A stretch of 64,000 nt of DNA from Ceratotherium simum simum. Taxonomy: Eukaryota; Chordata; Mammalia; Perissodactyla; Rhinocerotidae. The notes beneath the pieces were generated by a model. That model was not told the DNA's origin and ran no database searches. It saw only the letters and a list, made by a program, of their open reading frames with translations. Below are positions 45,301 to 57,258 of this stretch, piece after piece. A program made the position numbers and the translations under genes. The stretch's first letter is position 1, and every line of letters begins with the position of its first letter. The stretch is taken from the NCBI RefSeq assembly GCF_000283155.1, contig NW_004454267.1, forward strand, positions 1,272,461 to 1,336,460. The letters are read 5' to 3'.

Positions 45301-45584
45301 ATTACTCTACACAAACCTTCTCTTCTCTTCTGGTTCTTTCGTAGTAAATGTTAATGGCCCAAAACCCTAACCAAATGGAAATTAGTTCTCCTTTTCCTTG
45401 AAGACCAAGCGAGCTTAGACTTTAAGTTTATAATTTCAGGTTTAAGCTGTCTAGGGCAATAAACAAAGGGAAAAAAACCAAAACCATTACATTTCACATT
45501 AAAATAGTAGGACTGTTCACGTAAATGTTATAACCAAAGTTGTTCAAGTTGATATGTTACTCAAAATTGGAAGAAACCTAATCT
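45301..45584. other. Unassigned sequence
   Basis: Non-repetitive, AT-rich in its second half. Nothing recognised. Confidence 0.3.
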
Positions 45585-45722
45585 AGTCCCTTTACCGAAA
45601 TTATGAAGGGTAAACTGAGGCTCAGAGAAAGGAACTGACCAATGTATGGTCACATGGATATGGAGCTGGACCTAGAATGCATATCTCCTGATCCCTGTTC
45701 ATGCTCCTTGCAGTGCCCCACA
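45585..45722 (-). mobile_element. MIR: MIR SINE
   Basis: Antisense MIR: gtaaactgaggctcagagaaagg, catggatatggagctggacc. Confidence 0.7.
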
Positions 45723-45771
45723 GCCAAGTGAAGAAATACAGCCGTTCTTTGAAGCTTCTCTGATTTCTTCT

Positions 45772-46000
45772 ATGACAGCAGTCAACAAACATTTTTTGTG
45801 AAGAGCCTGATAATAAATATTTCAGGCTTTGTGGTCTGTATGTCTCTGTCACAACTACTCAGCCCAGCCATTGCAGTGCAAAAGCAGCTGTAGACAGTAC
45901 GCAAATGAATGGACGTGACTGTGTTTCAATAAAACTTTATTTATTAAAAAAAAAATCATGGCAGAAATTTGACCTGTGGGCCGTGATTTGCAGATCCCTG
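45772..46000 (+). mobile_element. Non-autonomous hAT-like DNA transposon
   Basis: Second copy of the family at 31962: cagcagtcaacaaacatttttt, cctgataataaatatttcagg, gactgtgtttcaataaaacttt, ending tgatttgcagatccctg. Same orientation. Confidence 0.72.
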
Positions 46001-46655
46001 CTCTGTGGCATGCCCAGCTGGAGTTCAAGGGTGATACCAGGGCAATAAATGCTTCTCTACATGAAATAGAAGCTGTTAGTCAAACGCTAAATGGGAAGAA
46101 ATGGGAAGAGGAAAGAGCTGTGGTGTGAAGTAATAAGAAGGATAATTAGGCAAAAACCAGTTTTACGTTTCCATCTACCTCTGTTTCCTTTTATTTCCAA
46201 TTTTTTTAAAAGGAGGGAAAACAGAGATGGCAATTTTTCTACATTAACAAATGAGATTAAAGGAGAGATTCAGTAAAATGGTGTTGGTTACCACGGCATT
46301 CCTGGTACAACTTGCCGGAAACTCCAAATAAAAGGGCAAATTTTATGTCTGTATGACCCCAGTAATTTTAATCTATAACATGAGAATTATCCACTTAGCT
46401 CCCAGAGATTAGCTTGCTCTATTAAGATATCAAAAGATAAGCAGCAAAAGAGAAACTGTGTTTGGTGGTGCTTTGCTTTAGTTTGAGGACATCACTCCAC
46501 AGTTAATTAGGGCAAAACTTAGAGGCCACAGGCAGGTTAGCAAAGCAAGGTTTAATCATTATCAGGCAAGTGTACAGTTAAGAAAATGCCACAAAGCGTT
46601 CTTTCTGTGAGGTGCAGAGTTACCTGCAACTTTGAAATGATTTGTGATGGGAGAT
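46001..46655. other. Unassigned sequence
   Basis: About 650 bases, AT-rich and non-simple. No repeat or gene recognised. Confidence 0.35.
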
Positions 46656-47224
46656 TGTATTAATTATCCATTGACGCACAATAATTACACCCAAATTTAG
46701 CAGCTTAAAACAAGAGACACTTATCATCTCGAAGTTTCCATGATCATCTGGGCACGGCTTAGCTGCCTTCTCTGCTTCAGGGTCTCTCATGAGCCGTAAC
46801 CAAGGTGTCAGCCAGGCTGGGGTTTCAGCTGAAGGTTCAACTGGGGAAGGATCCACTTCCCAGCTCCCATGGTTGTTGGCGGGATTCAGTTCCTTGAGGG
46901 TCGTTGGACTGAGGGCTTCAGTTCTTAGCCGGCTGTTGGCTGGAGGCCGCCATCAGTTCTTTGCCGTGTGGGCATCTCCAGTATGGCAGCTTGCTTCATC
47001 AAAGCATGTGAACCAAGATGGCAACAGAGAGTCTGCTAGCAGGATGGAAGTCACGATCTCATGTAACCTAATTATGGAAGTGACATCCCACTGCCTTTGC
47101 CATATCCTGTTGATTAGAAGTAAGTCACAGGTCTTGCCCACACCAAAAGGGAGAGGATTACACGAGGACATGAAGACCAAGAGGTGGGGATGATTGGGGG
47201 ACATTTTAGAGTCTACCCGCTACA
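46656..47224 (-). mobile_element. MLT1-type LTR (ERVL-MaLR)
   Basis: Antisense LTR of 569 bases bounded TG...CA: cccaaatttagcagcttaaaac, cttcagggtctctcatgagc, tgttggctggaggccgcc, gtggggatgattgggggacattttagagtctacc. Target repeats are not convincing (gagat / gggag). No internal retroviral genes. Confidence 0.78.
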
Positions 47225-47459
47225 GGGAGGAAGTGACAGTGATGTCAGCCTGTCATGAGAGCAAGACCTTCCATGTGGGGACATTCTCTGAAGCCACATT
47301 TACTCTGAAGGATGAGTGGTTGTTGATGACTGTCAGGGGCAGAGAAGATGTGTGTACATACCGCACATTTTCCATCTCTAACTAGAAACTCTGTCTGGTT
47401 TCTGGGAAATTTGAACTGTGGGGAGACCATTCAGCCTCATTAAATCTAAGTGCTGGATA
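47225..47459. other. Short unassigned spacer
   Basis: No recognised feature. Confidence 0.3.
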
Positions 47460-47605
47460 AGACAGGAGCCATGTAACAGGACTCTTTTAATGGCAAGCGA
47501 TAGGAAATCTAACCCAGGTGGTTTAAGATAAGACAGAATTTATTGGCTTACATAACCTTCACATCCAAGAGTAAATCTCAGTTCAGGGCTTAAGGCAATA
47601 TATTT
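47460..47605. mobile_element. Ancient interspersed repeat, family not named
   Basis: tggcaagcgataggaaatc, cccaggtggtttaagataag, acagaatttattggcttac resemble the left part of the repeat at 4660-5120. Confidence 0.35.
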
Positions 47606-47609
47606 TGTT

Positions 47610-48850
47610 TGTTTATTTTATTTTTTTGAGTAGGGTTATTGATGTATAATTATGCATGGCAAAATCCACCGTTTTTAGTGTACAATCCAGTGGCTTTTGA
47701 CAAACACGTCCAGTCGTGTAACCACCATCACAATAAGGGTAGGACATTTTCATCTCCCCCCTTCCCCAAGTTTCCCTCTTATCCCTTTGTAATCATCTCT
47801 TCCTGTCACCCTCAGCTCCTGGCAGCCACTATCTCTTTTCAGTATCTAGAGTTTACCTTTTTCAGAATATCTTTTAAGTGGAATCATACAGTATGTCACC
47901 TTTTGAGTCTTGCTTCTTTGACTCGGCGTAATGCCTTTGAAATGCACCCATATATCTGTAGATCATTCCCTTTTATTACAGAGTAGTAGTTCATTGTATA
48001 GATGTACAACAGTTTGTTTACCGACTAGCCGATTGAAGGAAATTTGGCTTGTTACCATTTTTTGGCAACTACAATAAAACTACCATAAATATTTGTGCAT
48101 AGGCTTTTTGTGAATCTAAGTTTTCAGATAAATACCTATCAGTGGAATTGCTGGGTCATATAGTAAATCTATGTGTAACTTCATAAGATACTGTCAAGTC
48201 ATCTTCCAAAATGGCTGTACCATTTTGCATACTCATCAGCAGTGAATGAGCATCCCAACTGCTCCCTATATGCACTAGTACTTGGTATCATCATTTTTAA
48301 ATTTTAGCTGTTCTAATAGGTGTGCAGTGGTATCTCAAGGTGGTTTTAATTTGCATTTTCCTAATAACTAATGATGCTGATCATCTTTTCATGTGTTTAT
48401 TTGCCATCTGCATAAGCTCTTTGGTGAAATATTTGTGCATATCTTTTGCCCATTTAAAAAACTGTATTCTTACCTATTTTGAGGATAAACACCATTCTTA
48501 GAAGTCTTATAGATCAGGTCTGAGTGTGCAGAAACAATGACAATAACTATATAATGGTGCTTATTTTTAAAAATCTAAAATATGTAAAAGAATATAGAAC
48601 CCCAGAGGTAATAAAATAACATAACATCATATAAAATATATTGTTGTTTTATTATTATTGAATTTTCAGAGTTATTTATATATTCTGGATGCAAATCCTT
48701 TACCAGAAATGTGTTTTGCAAATAGTTTATCCCAGTCTGTTTGCATTTTCGTTATCTTAACAGAGTCTTTAAAGTTGTAAAAAGTTAATAAATTCTATCT
48801 GGGAGTAATTAAATTTATCTGGGTGTTCTAGGTGGGTTTTGCAGATAGGA
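47610..48850 (-). mobile_element. L1, antisense, with a gap of foreign sequence
   Basis: gtgtacaatccagtggctttt, gtggaatcatacagtatgtcacc, agtggaattgctgggtc, taatttgcattttcctaataac run antisense through ORF2. Text between 48476 and 48640 is not L1-like. L1 resumes with tatattctggatgcaaatcc and ends near 48850. Confidence 0.8.
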
Positions 48851-48854
48851 ACTC

Positions 48855-50815
48855 TGAAATGGATTTTAAAATGTTTTTAAAATATGTAAGTGAAATATAA
48901 CACATTTAAATAAAATTGCACATGCCGTAAGTGTACAGCTCAATATATTATGACAAAGTGAATGCACACGATAAACCAGCACCCCAAAAGCACCATTGTG
49001 GCCCCTTCCCTCCAAAAGTAATTTCTATGCTGAGTCCTAACCAGGAGATCAGTTTTTAACACTTTTAAAATAACATTAATGGAATCAAGCAATGTGAGAT
49101 TCATCCGTGTAATTGCATGTCGCTGTAGTTAGCTAATTTTCATTGCTGTATAGTATTCCATCATATGAATATACCACCATTTATTTATTAATTTAATTGT
49201 TGTTGGACATTCGTGGTTATTTCCAATTTTGACCACTAAAAACAGTGTTGCTATGATCATTTCGTACTTGATTTTTGGTTCACATGTGTAGACAGTTCTG
49301 ATGGGCATATACTCGGGAGGGAAATTGCTGGAACATAGAATAAGCATATGTCCAAACTTACTAGATTCTGCTAAACAATTTTCTAAAGTGCTTCTACAAA
49401 TTTAAACGCCCAACTGCAGTGTATGGGAATTCCAGTTTCTCTACATTGTCAACAACAGTTGATATTGTTAGTCTTTTTAGTTTTAGCCACTCTAGTGGTA
49501 TGTAGTGGTATCTCTTAATAATTTTATTGCACATTTACCCAGCAATTAATGATGTTGAGCATCTTTTCATCTGTCTATTGGTCATTAGATGTCTTTTTTT
49601 GATGAAGTGCCTATTTAAGTCTCTTGTCCATTTTTCTATAGCATTATATTTTTTGGTATTGATTTTTAGAAATTCTTTTATACTCTGTATATGAGTCCCT
49701 TTCAATTATACGTGTTGTGACTATCTTCTCCCCCTCTGACTCTTGCCTGATTTTCACTCTTGTAATGGTGTCTTTTTACACGCGGATGTTCTTAATTTTA
49801 ATAAAGTCCAATTTATCAACCTTTTCCTTTATGGTTAGTGCTTTCTGTGGCCTAAGAAATCTGTTCCCACCAGAAAATAATGAAGATACACTCCTACGTG
49901 ATCTTCTAGAAGCTTGTTATTTTACCTTTTACATTTAGATCTACAAACCATTTGGGATTTATTTTTATGTATGGTGTGAGGTAGGGGTCAAGTTTTGTGT
50001 TTTTTCCACGTGAATATCCAATTGACCTAGCACAATTTATTGAAAAAACTTATTTCCTCACTTTTCTGCCATTTTGTCATAAAACAAGTTTTTGTAGATG
50101 TATGGGTCTGTTTCTGGATTCAATTCCCTTCCATTTGTTTGTGTATTTTCATGCCAACATCACTCTCTTAATTTCTATCATTATAATGTTTTTTTTTTCC
50201 TCCCCAAAGCCCCAGTGCATGGTTGTATATCCTGGTTGTAAGTCCTTCTAGTTTTTCTATGTGCGCTGCCACCACAGCATGGCTACTGACAGATGGGTGG
50301 TGTGGTTCTGTGACTGGGAAACAAACTTGGGGCCGCCAAGGTGGTGAGAGTGCTGAACTTTAACCAGTAGATCATCAGGGCTGGCTCTATAATAATATGG
50401 TAGAATATGTCCTTCCACTTTGTTGTTCTTCTATGAGATTGTCTTGGCTAGTCTTTTACATATAAATTTTAGAATCAGTTTCTCAATTTCCATAAAAGCC
50501 AACTTGGAATTCAACTGGAATTGTGTTAAAGCTACAGATCAATTTGCAGAGAATTGACATTATTACACATGGAATCCTCCAATGCATGGCCATCATTTAT
50601 GCCTTCATTTACTTAGGTGTTTTAAAATTTTTATCAATGACACTTTAGAGTTTTCCATGTACCTGTCTGACATCTTTTTCTAGATTTATTCCTAGGTATT
50701 TGATTTTTAAAAATATCATTGTAAGTAGACCATTTTTGTTGTATAAATGTTTGCTGGTATATAAAAATACATTTGATGGTTTTATATTTATCTTGGTGGA
50801 CTGGTTTTGAAAGCT
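48855..50815 (-). mobile_element. Old L1 (or half-L1 relative), antisense, split by ERE
   Basis: Almost 2 kb of decayed antisense L1: gtgtacagctcaatatattatg, ctaattttcattgctgtatag, gatgttgagcatcttttcatc, atgtatggtgtgaggtaggggtc, aatttccataaaagccaact. It extends from the 3' UTR up into the reverse transcriptase part of ORF2. The ERE lies at 50191-50387. Confidence 0.7.
50191..50387 (-). mobile_element. ERE: ERE SINE, diverged
   Basis: tcctccccaaagccccagtgc, ctgccaccacagcatggcta, cttggggccgccaaggtgg, ending catcagggctggctc. It differs more from the others than they do from each other. The flanks ttataatg and tataataat hint at the target repeat. Confidence 0.8.
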
Positions 50816-51266
50816 TGTTTTTTCTTGGGAGGTGGGTGGGAGTATGTACCCCAGTGTGCTCTCTGAGCCTCCCAGATGCATTGCACGTGGGCTTCAGTGT
50901 TGCTACATAGCACAACTCCAGGGGGCAGTATTCACCTTGTAGTTAGGGAAGACAACATTTACATAGAGTAGCATGCAACTGGTGCATGCTATGCATCATG
51001 CAACCTTGACTACCAAGTGTATGAAAGGTGGTAGACATTGATAGAATTATCTTTCTCTGGACTGGAAAATGCCTCTCTATAATGACCAGTCTATTCCTCA
51101 CTAAAAGGAAAGGCTTTTCCTTCCTCCAGCCTGTTGAGGGCTGTTTGAGAAACGGAATAGTACCACCATATGACTGAGCTCTCTCCTCATCTTCTGCATA
51201 GGCTAACTCCTCATATTAAGTTTTATAGCCAATTACACTTCTCTTACCTCTGGGATCCAAAGCTAA
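50816..51266. other. Unassigned sequence
   Basis: No recognised gene or repeat over 450 bases. Confidence 0.35.
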
Positions 51267-51280
51267 CAAAGTTGATTCTT

Positions 51281-51532
51281 TTTTTTTTTAAATTTTGGTG
51301 AGGAAGATTCACCCTGGGCTAACATGCGTTGCCAATCTTCCTCTTTTTGCTTGAGGAAGATTAGTCCTGAGCTAACATCTCTGCCAATCTACCTCTGTTT
51401 TGTATGTGGGATGCCGCCACAGCATGGCTTGAGGAGCAGTGTGTAGGTCTGTGCCTGGGATCTGAACCTGCGAACCCCAGGCTGCCGAAGCAGAGTGCAT
51501 GAACTTAACCACTATGCCACGGGGCTGGTTCC
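51281..51532 (-). mobile_element. ERE: ERE SINE
   Basis: Poly-T, then ggaagattcaccctgggcta, two gctaacat blocks, gatgccgccacagcatggc and ctatgccacggggctggttc. The TSD caaagttgattctt (51267-51280) and caaagttggttctt (51533-51546) differ at one base. Confidence 0.92.
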
Positions 51533-51546
51533 CAAAGTTGGTTCTT

Positions 51547-52934
51547 GACTTAGTAGAGAGGAATGGGGAACCAATATTATGAAGCATGGGGAAGTGGGAA
51601 GTGATCTGGATAGGGCTGCTGCGTACAGTTGTACAGTTTGTGCACTGCACAAAGGCATCTACTAAAGGGATGAGTTTGGAGGAAGAGGGCTGAAATCCAG
51701 TTCTGCTCTGATCATCAAGCCGTGTGCCATGGTGTGGAGCTGCATCCATCCAAGAGGGCACTGTCTCCTAATTCACCTGCCCGGATGGGGCACCTTCTTC
51801 CATTTTACTACAAAGGTACCTTACAGGCTAGTGGATGCCCTGGTCTAGACCTTGAAGGCTGATCCATCTCTAAGTTGACCAGCGGTGGCTGCATTTATCA
51901 GCTTCTCTTGGCACAGATTAGCGGTGTTGCCAGGCTGCTGACAAAATGTTTTTGGAGAACTCCATGCCCTCTTCTACCCTTTCTGCTTGCCTTTTATTGA
52001 TTATTCTCTCCTGCCTTTCTAAGCCCAGGCCAGGAACCCTCCTGTTACTAAAAGCAGTCCCAGTTGCCCATACCTTTCATTTCCTTTGAATTACATTAAT
52101 TGCCTGACAGCTAAAAAGTGAGCTGGTATTTTCAGATTTCAGCTGCTGGTCGGCAAGAAATATTTACCAGCTCCTGCAGATTTATAAAGATGCCACGGAG
52201 ATGCCTGGAGACTAACAATCAGAAAATACGGCAGCAAAACAACACTATTTTTCAAGGTTAAATGCTCAGAATGCTAAAAAGAAATCGTCCATAAAGCAAA
52301 ATAGGGATTCGGAAGCAAGCAGCCTGTACCCTGGACAAAAGAAAGGAGCCTGAGGTTTAAAATAAGATTTCACAGCTTCACAATAATTATGAATTTAATA
52401 AGGGAAGCTTTATTTTTAATTTAGTTCCAGTCTGGCAGCCCATCTCCTCCCTCCCGCCCCCTCTCCACGGCATGGTAACGCTCTTTAATGTGGTCCTGAG
52501 GCTGAGGTCACAGTGGGAGCGAGGAAAGGCCCCCAACCATAAGACTTTCTGATGAAGAAGTATTTAGACAGATAATGTTCCTGCCTCTCTGCAGGCAGAT
52601 GGGGCTAACTCCCACTGGCTTCGTTCCCTCCTGGCAGTCAGAAATGTCTCTTGCTATGTAGGAAGACAGTAGGTTCTGAAAATTCCAAGACAGGAAGCTT
52701 TTTTTCCCCCCTGATAGGACTCCAGGATTTGTCTCCTGTTCTCCATGAGCAGAGTAATAAAACTCAGTGGAGGCTGCCATGAATGGTCATAGACCTCTAG
52801 GCCAGCAGTCGTTCCGATGCTTACTCACCCCCTAAACAGGGTGATTTAAATGTGGTTAGTAAGGGCCACAGATTTTCCAAAAATGCTTTTCCATAGACTA
52901 CCTCTTAGTGTGAGCTGTTTTAAGGGCCATACAC
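51547..52934. other. Unassigned sequence including a possible conserved element
   Basis: About 1.4 kb of non-repetitive DNA. 52080-52440 is notable for AATTACATTAATTG, TGACAGCT (MEIS/TGIF-like) and several ATTTATAA words. No gene recognised. Confidence 0.35.
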
Positions 52935-53008
52935 ATTCATTCATTTGTTGTTATTCATTCATTCATTCATTCATTCGTTCATTCAACAAATACTTATTGA
53001 GGGCCTAT
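52935..53008 (-). mobile_element. L2 3' tip, part 1
   Basis: cattcattcattcattcattcg and tcaacaaatacttattgaggg begin an antisense L2 that the L1 at 53009 interrupts. Confidence 0.85.
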
Positions 53009-53639
53009 TTTTTTGAAATAGGCTCTTTTTTATAGAGGTCAAACCGAATGAATTTAACACAAAGTGAATCAAGTTAAAGTGTACAAATCAGTGGCATAGT
53101 ACATTCACAATGTTGTGCAACCACCACATCTATCTATTTCCAAGACATTTCATCAGCCTGGAGTAAAAATCCATACCCATTAAATAGTTACTTCCCCCAG
53201 CCCCTGGTAACTACCAATCTACCTTCTGTCTCTACGGATATACCTATTCTGGATATTTCCTATAAATGGAATCATACAGTATGAGACCTTTTGTGTCTGG
53301 CTTCTTAGGCTTAGCATGATATTTTCAAGGTTCATCCACATTGTAATGTGTTATCAATACTTCATTCCTTTTTTTATGGCTGAATAATATTCCATTTTAT
53401 GTATATACCATATTTTGTTTATCCACTCATCTGTTGATGGACACTTGAGTTGTTTCCACCTCTTGGGTGATTGTAAATAGTGCTGCTAGGAACATTCAGG
53501 TACCACTTGCTTGGGTATCTGTTTTCAGTTCTTTGGGGAGTGTAATTTCCCCAGGTCATAGGGTAATTCTATGTTTAGCTTGTTGAGAAATCGCTAAAGT
53601 GTTTCCACAGGGCTGCGCCATTTTACGTTCCCATTTCAA
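53009..53639 (-). mobile_element. L1 3' region inserted in L2
   Basis: ttgtgcaaccaccacatctatc, cccctggtaactaccaatc, gaatcatacagtatgagacc, atatgccatattttgtttatcc-like text. It stops within ORF2 near 53639. The edges gggcctat and gcccttat may be its target repeat. Confidence 0.8.
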
Positions 53640-54845
53640 GTGCCCTTATACATGCTTGGACACATCAACGAGCAAACCCGGCCCTTACATTCTGGCAGGG
53701 GGAGGTAGACAATAGACCATAAGCATAACGAAGAAATAAATGTGTACGGTGTAGCAGGCGATCTGTTCTAGGCAAAAAAGACAATGTCAATCAGGGTAAG
53801 GGGACTGGAGGGGACAATGGGTTCAATTTTAAACAGGATGGTCATGACAGGCTTCATTGAGAAGGGGAGATTGGAACACAGACTGGAAGGAGGTGAGGGA
53901 GTGAGTCAAGTGGATATCTAGGTGAAGAGTGAAACAGTCAGAGGGAATGGTAAGTGCAAAGGCCCTGGGGTACCTGGATTGTTTGAGGAACAACGAGGAG
54001 GCCAGTGTGGCTGGAGCAGAGTGAGCAGCGGCTGGGATGGGGGTAAGAGAAGAGATCAGAAATGTAACGGATGACAAGATCATGTAGAGCCTTAAAGGCC
54101 GTTTTAAGGACTTTGATTTTGAACTGAGTGAAATGGGAAGCCATGGGAGGCTTTTGACCATAGGACTAATGTTTAGAAAGGAGGCATTGCAATCATCCAG
54201 ATGAGACATGGTGGTGGGATCACACAAGAGATACGGAGGAGATGGAGAGAAGTGGTCAGATTCTGGATATAGTTTAAGATAAAGCCAATGCAGGGCCGGC
54301 CCGGTGGCTTAGTGGTTAAGTGCGCGCGCTCCGCTGCTGGCGGCCCGGGTTCGGATCCCGGGCGCGCACCGACGCACCACTTCTCTGGCCATGCTGAGGC
54401 CACGTCCCACATACAGCAACTAGAAGGACGTGCAACTATGACATACAACTATCTACTGGGGCTTTGGGGGGAAAATAAATAAATAAATAAATAAAATCTT
54501 TAAAAAAAAAAGATAAAGCCAATGCAATTTCTTTGTGAATCGGATGAGGGTTGTGTGTGAGAGACACAGGAGTCAAGGATAACTCTGAAACATTTGGCAT
54601 TAACCACTGGAAAGAAGAAATTGTCGTCACCCACTATGAGACAGGCTGTGGATGGAATGGGGTTTTTGAGGAGAAGATAAGTTTTGGACATGTTGTGTTT
54701 GAGATGCTTCATCAACACTGGGTGTCTATTAAACTCTAGTTTTTGGAGTTTGTGTTGGAGGACAGAGCTGGGAGAGAAGGGTTTGAATGGCTGGAATTTA
54801 ACATGGAGGCTCCGTGGAAGCATATAGCATAGATAGAGGTAATAG
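53640..54845 (-). mobile_element. L2 LINE, part 2, ORF2 end
   Basis: Antisense L2: ccttacattctggcaggggg, ggtaagtgcaaaggccctggg, agagccttaaaggccgttttaag and ggaaattgtcgtcacc-like text through tttggacatgttgtgtttgag. The minus strand near 53938-54144 shows remnants FKALHDLVIRYISDL of L2 ORF2. The ERE splits it at 54293. Confidence 0.85.
54293..54509 (+). mobile_element. ERE: ERE SINE, youngest-looking copy
   Basis: Head gggccggcccggtggcttag contains the A box (54305-54315). The B box ggttcggatcc is at 54348-54358. Later landmarks are catgctgaggccacgtccc and gactatctactggggctttg-type text, with an AAATAAAT tail and A10 end. The 17-bp TSD aagataaagccaatgca is perfect (54276-54292 and 54510-54526). 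Of all EREs here this has the cleanest promoter boxes, ends and TSD. Confidence 0.96.
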
Positions 54846-55084
54846 CTTGCTCCACCGTGACAGGGAAAGCCCTTTATCAGGAGTCACAAAGAGATTTCTA
54901 CAGGAGCCAGTTAGGCCTGATGAAAATAATGAGTGGTAGAGATGGTGGCAAAATGAAGAACATAGGTCCTATCTAAAGGAGACTCAGTTCTAACTAATTT
55001 TTTCCATGTGAGAATCCAGGCTTAGTGTTGTCAGATCTTCAGATTTTTCAAGGAAAACGGAATGTCTGGATTCTTATGTGAAGT
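54846..55084. other. Unassigned sequence
   Basis: No recognised repeat, apart from possible L2 remains. Confidence 0.3.
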
Positions 55085-55425
55085 CTCCAAAATTTAAAAA
55101 TAAACTAGCCAACAGCTATATAAGACTTTTTTCTTGTCACTTGGGGAAATTTGCATATGGACGATATGTTGCATGATATTATGAATTTTTGTTATTTTCT
55201 TAAAGTGTGATAATGGGATTGTGGATATATTGGAGAATGTCCTTCTTATTAAGAAATTCACATTGAAGTGTTCCAGAATGAAGTATTCTGTTGTCTGCAA
55301 CTTATTTTCAAATAGTTCAGAAAAAAAATATGCATGTGTGTGTATGTTAGAGATATCAGAATAATAATTGTACTATTATTTGAACTTTTCTTTAGATTTG
55401 AGAATTTTCCAAGTCAGAAGTTAGT
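55085..55425 (+). mobile_element. L1M 3' UTR end
   Basis: Sense: cttggggaaatttgcatatgg, gtgataatgggattgtggatat, atttgagaattttccaag. Matches the 3' UTR text at 20310-20660. Confidence 0.62.
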
Positions 55426-55572
55426 GGGGTGGGGAGGGGGGAAGCGTAGGCCCACCAAAAATGTCCACAGGCAAGAGCTGACCTCTAGGGTTGCCCAAAT
55501 AAAATATTTGTTGATCTTATCATCTTTGTTATGGAAATAACCTTTTTATACATCTGCAGTTTCCTCAGGACT

Positions 55573-55611
55573 GTAGGGGAAATATCTTTTCCAAGGTAGG
55601 GGAAATATCTT
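55573..55611. repeat. 16-bp direct repeat pair
   Basis: gtaggggaaatatctt at 55573-55588 and 55596-55611, period 23. Probably local slippage. Confidence 0.85.
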
Positions 55612-55724
55612 CTTCCTTGAATAACTTTAGCCTCAACTGGATAGGAAGAGCTTAGAAGCAAAAGGGTGTTTCCTAGTGGTGTATTGTGCTGGACCAAAAG
55701 GAGGGTAATTCAGTCACTGCAGAT

Positions 55725-56015
55725 TCCTATAAAATGGTAGGAATGAGATTAATAATACTGGCTCACAGCAAAGACACCATCTTGAAAGGTTGCTGTGAAG
55801 AATTCGTTAGATGACACAGAAATACAAGACATGCCTTCCTCTATCTCCTGTACCATCCTTCTGTCTGCATAAATGACTCTTGAAATCCCTTGAAGATCTA
55901 TGATTTAATTACTCAGAGTTTGGGATCCACCTAATCTGTAAACTCTCCTCGAGGTATTTATTTTCAGGACCTGGGACAGTGCTCAGCATCTGACAGTCAC
56001 TCAGGTTGTGTTGAA
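55725..56015 (+). mobile_element. MIR: MIR tail and L2 tip
   Basis: MIR-like ggtaggaatgagattaataatactggctcacag at 55736-55770. An L2 end at 55900-56015 shows ggacctgggacagtgctcagcatc. Confidence 0.45.
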
Positions 56016-56451
56016 AGAAGGAACAAGTGTTTTTTTTTTTTTTAAGAAGATTTAAAGAACTATTTTATTTTGTTTTTTTCATAAGTAACATTCATTTATT
56101 CAAGACTTTAAAAATTCATAGGGCTAACTGAGAAGACTTACGTGATACTAATAATTCCAGTGCCTGAGGATTTGATTTTTTTATGATTCACCTTAAAGCG
56201 TTAACTGCTATACATACATAAACACACCCATGTGTATATGCATACACACATACACAAATATACATACATAACACACACACACGTGCACATATTTGCCAAA
56301 TGTTTAGTTTTGGCTAAAAACTCTCTAAGTTCTAGATATTATGTATATCTGGTCTAACTATCTACTAGCTATTTGGGCCTCGATTTTCTACTTAATCGTC
56401 AAACTTAATTTATTCGAAATTGAATACCTCAGCATTTCTGACTATTCTTTT
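56016..56451. other. Old L1-like antisense text and microsatellite
   Basis: A poly-T tract, then cataagtaacattcatttatt, looks like an antisense old L1 3' end. A (CA/TACA)-rich block spans 56210-56295. The rest is unassigned. Confidence 0.4.
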
Positions 56452-56575
56452 TTGTTGTTTGTTTATTCCAGTAACATTGGTTTATAACATTGTATAAATT
56501 TCAGGTGTACACCATTACACTTCTATTTCTGCATAGGTTACATCATGTTCCCCACCACAAGTGTTCATCTACTTG
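56452..56575 (-). mobile_element. Short L1 3' end, antisense
   Basis: taacattggtttataacattgtataaatttcaggtgtacacc is the antisense of the L1 3' end seen at 7138-7190. It stops after about 125 bases. No clear TSD. Confidence 0.75.
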
Positions 56576-57258
56576 TGTCCATTGCTAGACAAAAGAATCT
56601 ATTATTTATGGGGAGGGGCTTGTGTGAGATTTCCTGTATGAGTTTGGGAAATGCTGAGAGATTTTATTTTTGGTGTTCAATCTTAGGCTTTTATTTCCAC
56701 ATGGGCTACAGGACTGGTCCCTCTTAAGGAATGTAAAAAAGCAATGTTCAGATTTCAGGTTGCTCATAAATCTGCTTCCTGCGTTATCATTCTTTATCTG
56801 CCTCCTTCTGGTTCTCCCTGGTTCGAAGGAAGCAGTTTACCTTAGAAATGATTCACTACTCCTGGGCCACCAAGGGCTTTGAAAGCCACACAATACAAGT
56901 TCCATTTCAAATCCCCCATTTATAACCATGGGGGAAAGCTGGGTGTTGTCTTGGGAGTTATCAATGATTTCACGAAACTCAACCTTGTTCCTCATGTGCC
57001 CGTTTTTCAAAAACTTACTACTCAAATCTCTGAAAGTCGTTGCCCCCGAGGAAACGTTTATCTTCGGTTTGACATCTTTTGCACTGTATCCCTTTTCAAC
57101 TCCTTTCTCGCATAGGATAAATGGCTCTGTGGGGTTTGGAGCGAAGAGTTACATCTTGCAGCATGTTTGTGAGTGTGTGGAAACCCTGCTCCCCTCCCTC
57201 ATGCCCCTGGGTAGGGAGATGGGGGAATAACCAGTTAAGACAAATGGGTTTGGGTGAT
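56576..57258. other. Unassigned sequence
   Basis: About 680 bases, non-repetitive. Overlapping open frames carry no known motif. Confidence 0.35.

Noticed and set aside
54293..54360. tRNA gene call from A and B boxes
   Set aside because: The boxes belong to a tRNA-derived SINE head with an A-rich tail and TSD. No complete cloverleaf was apparent.
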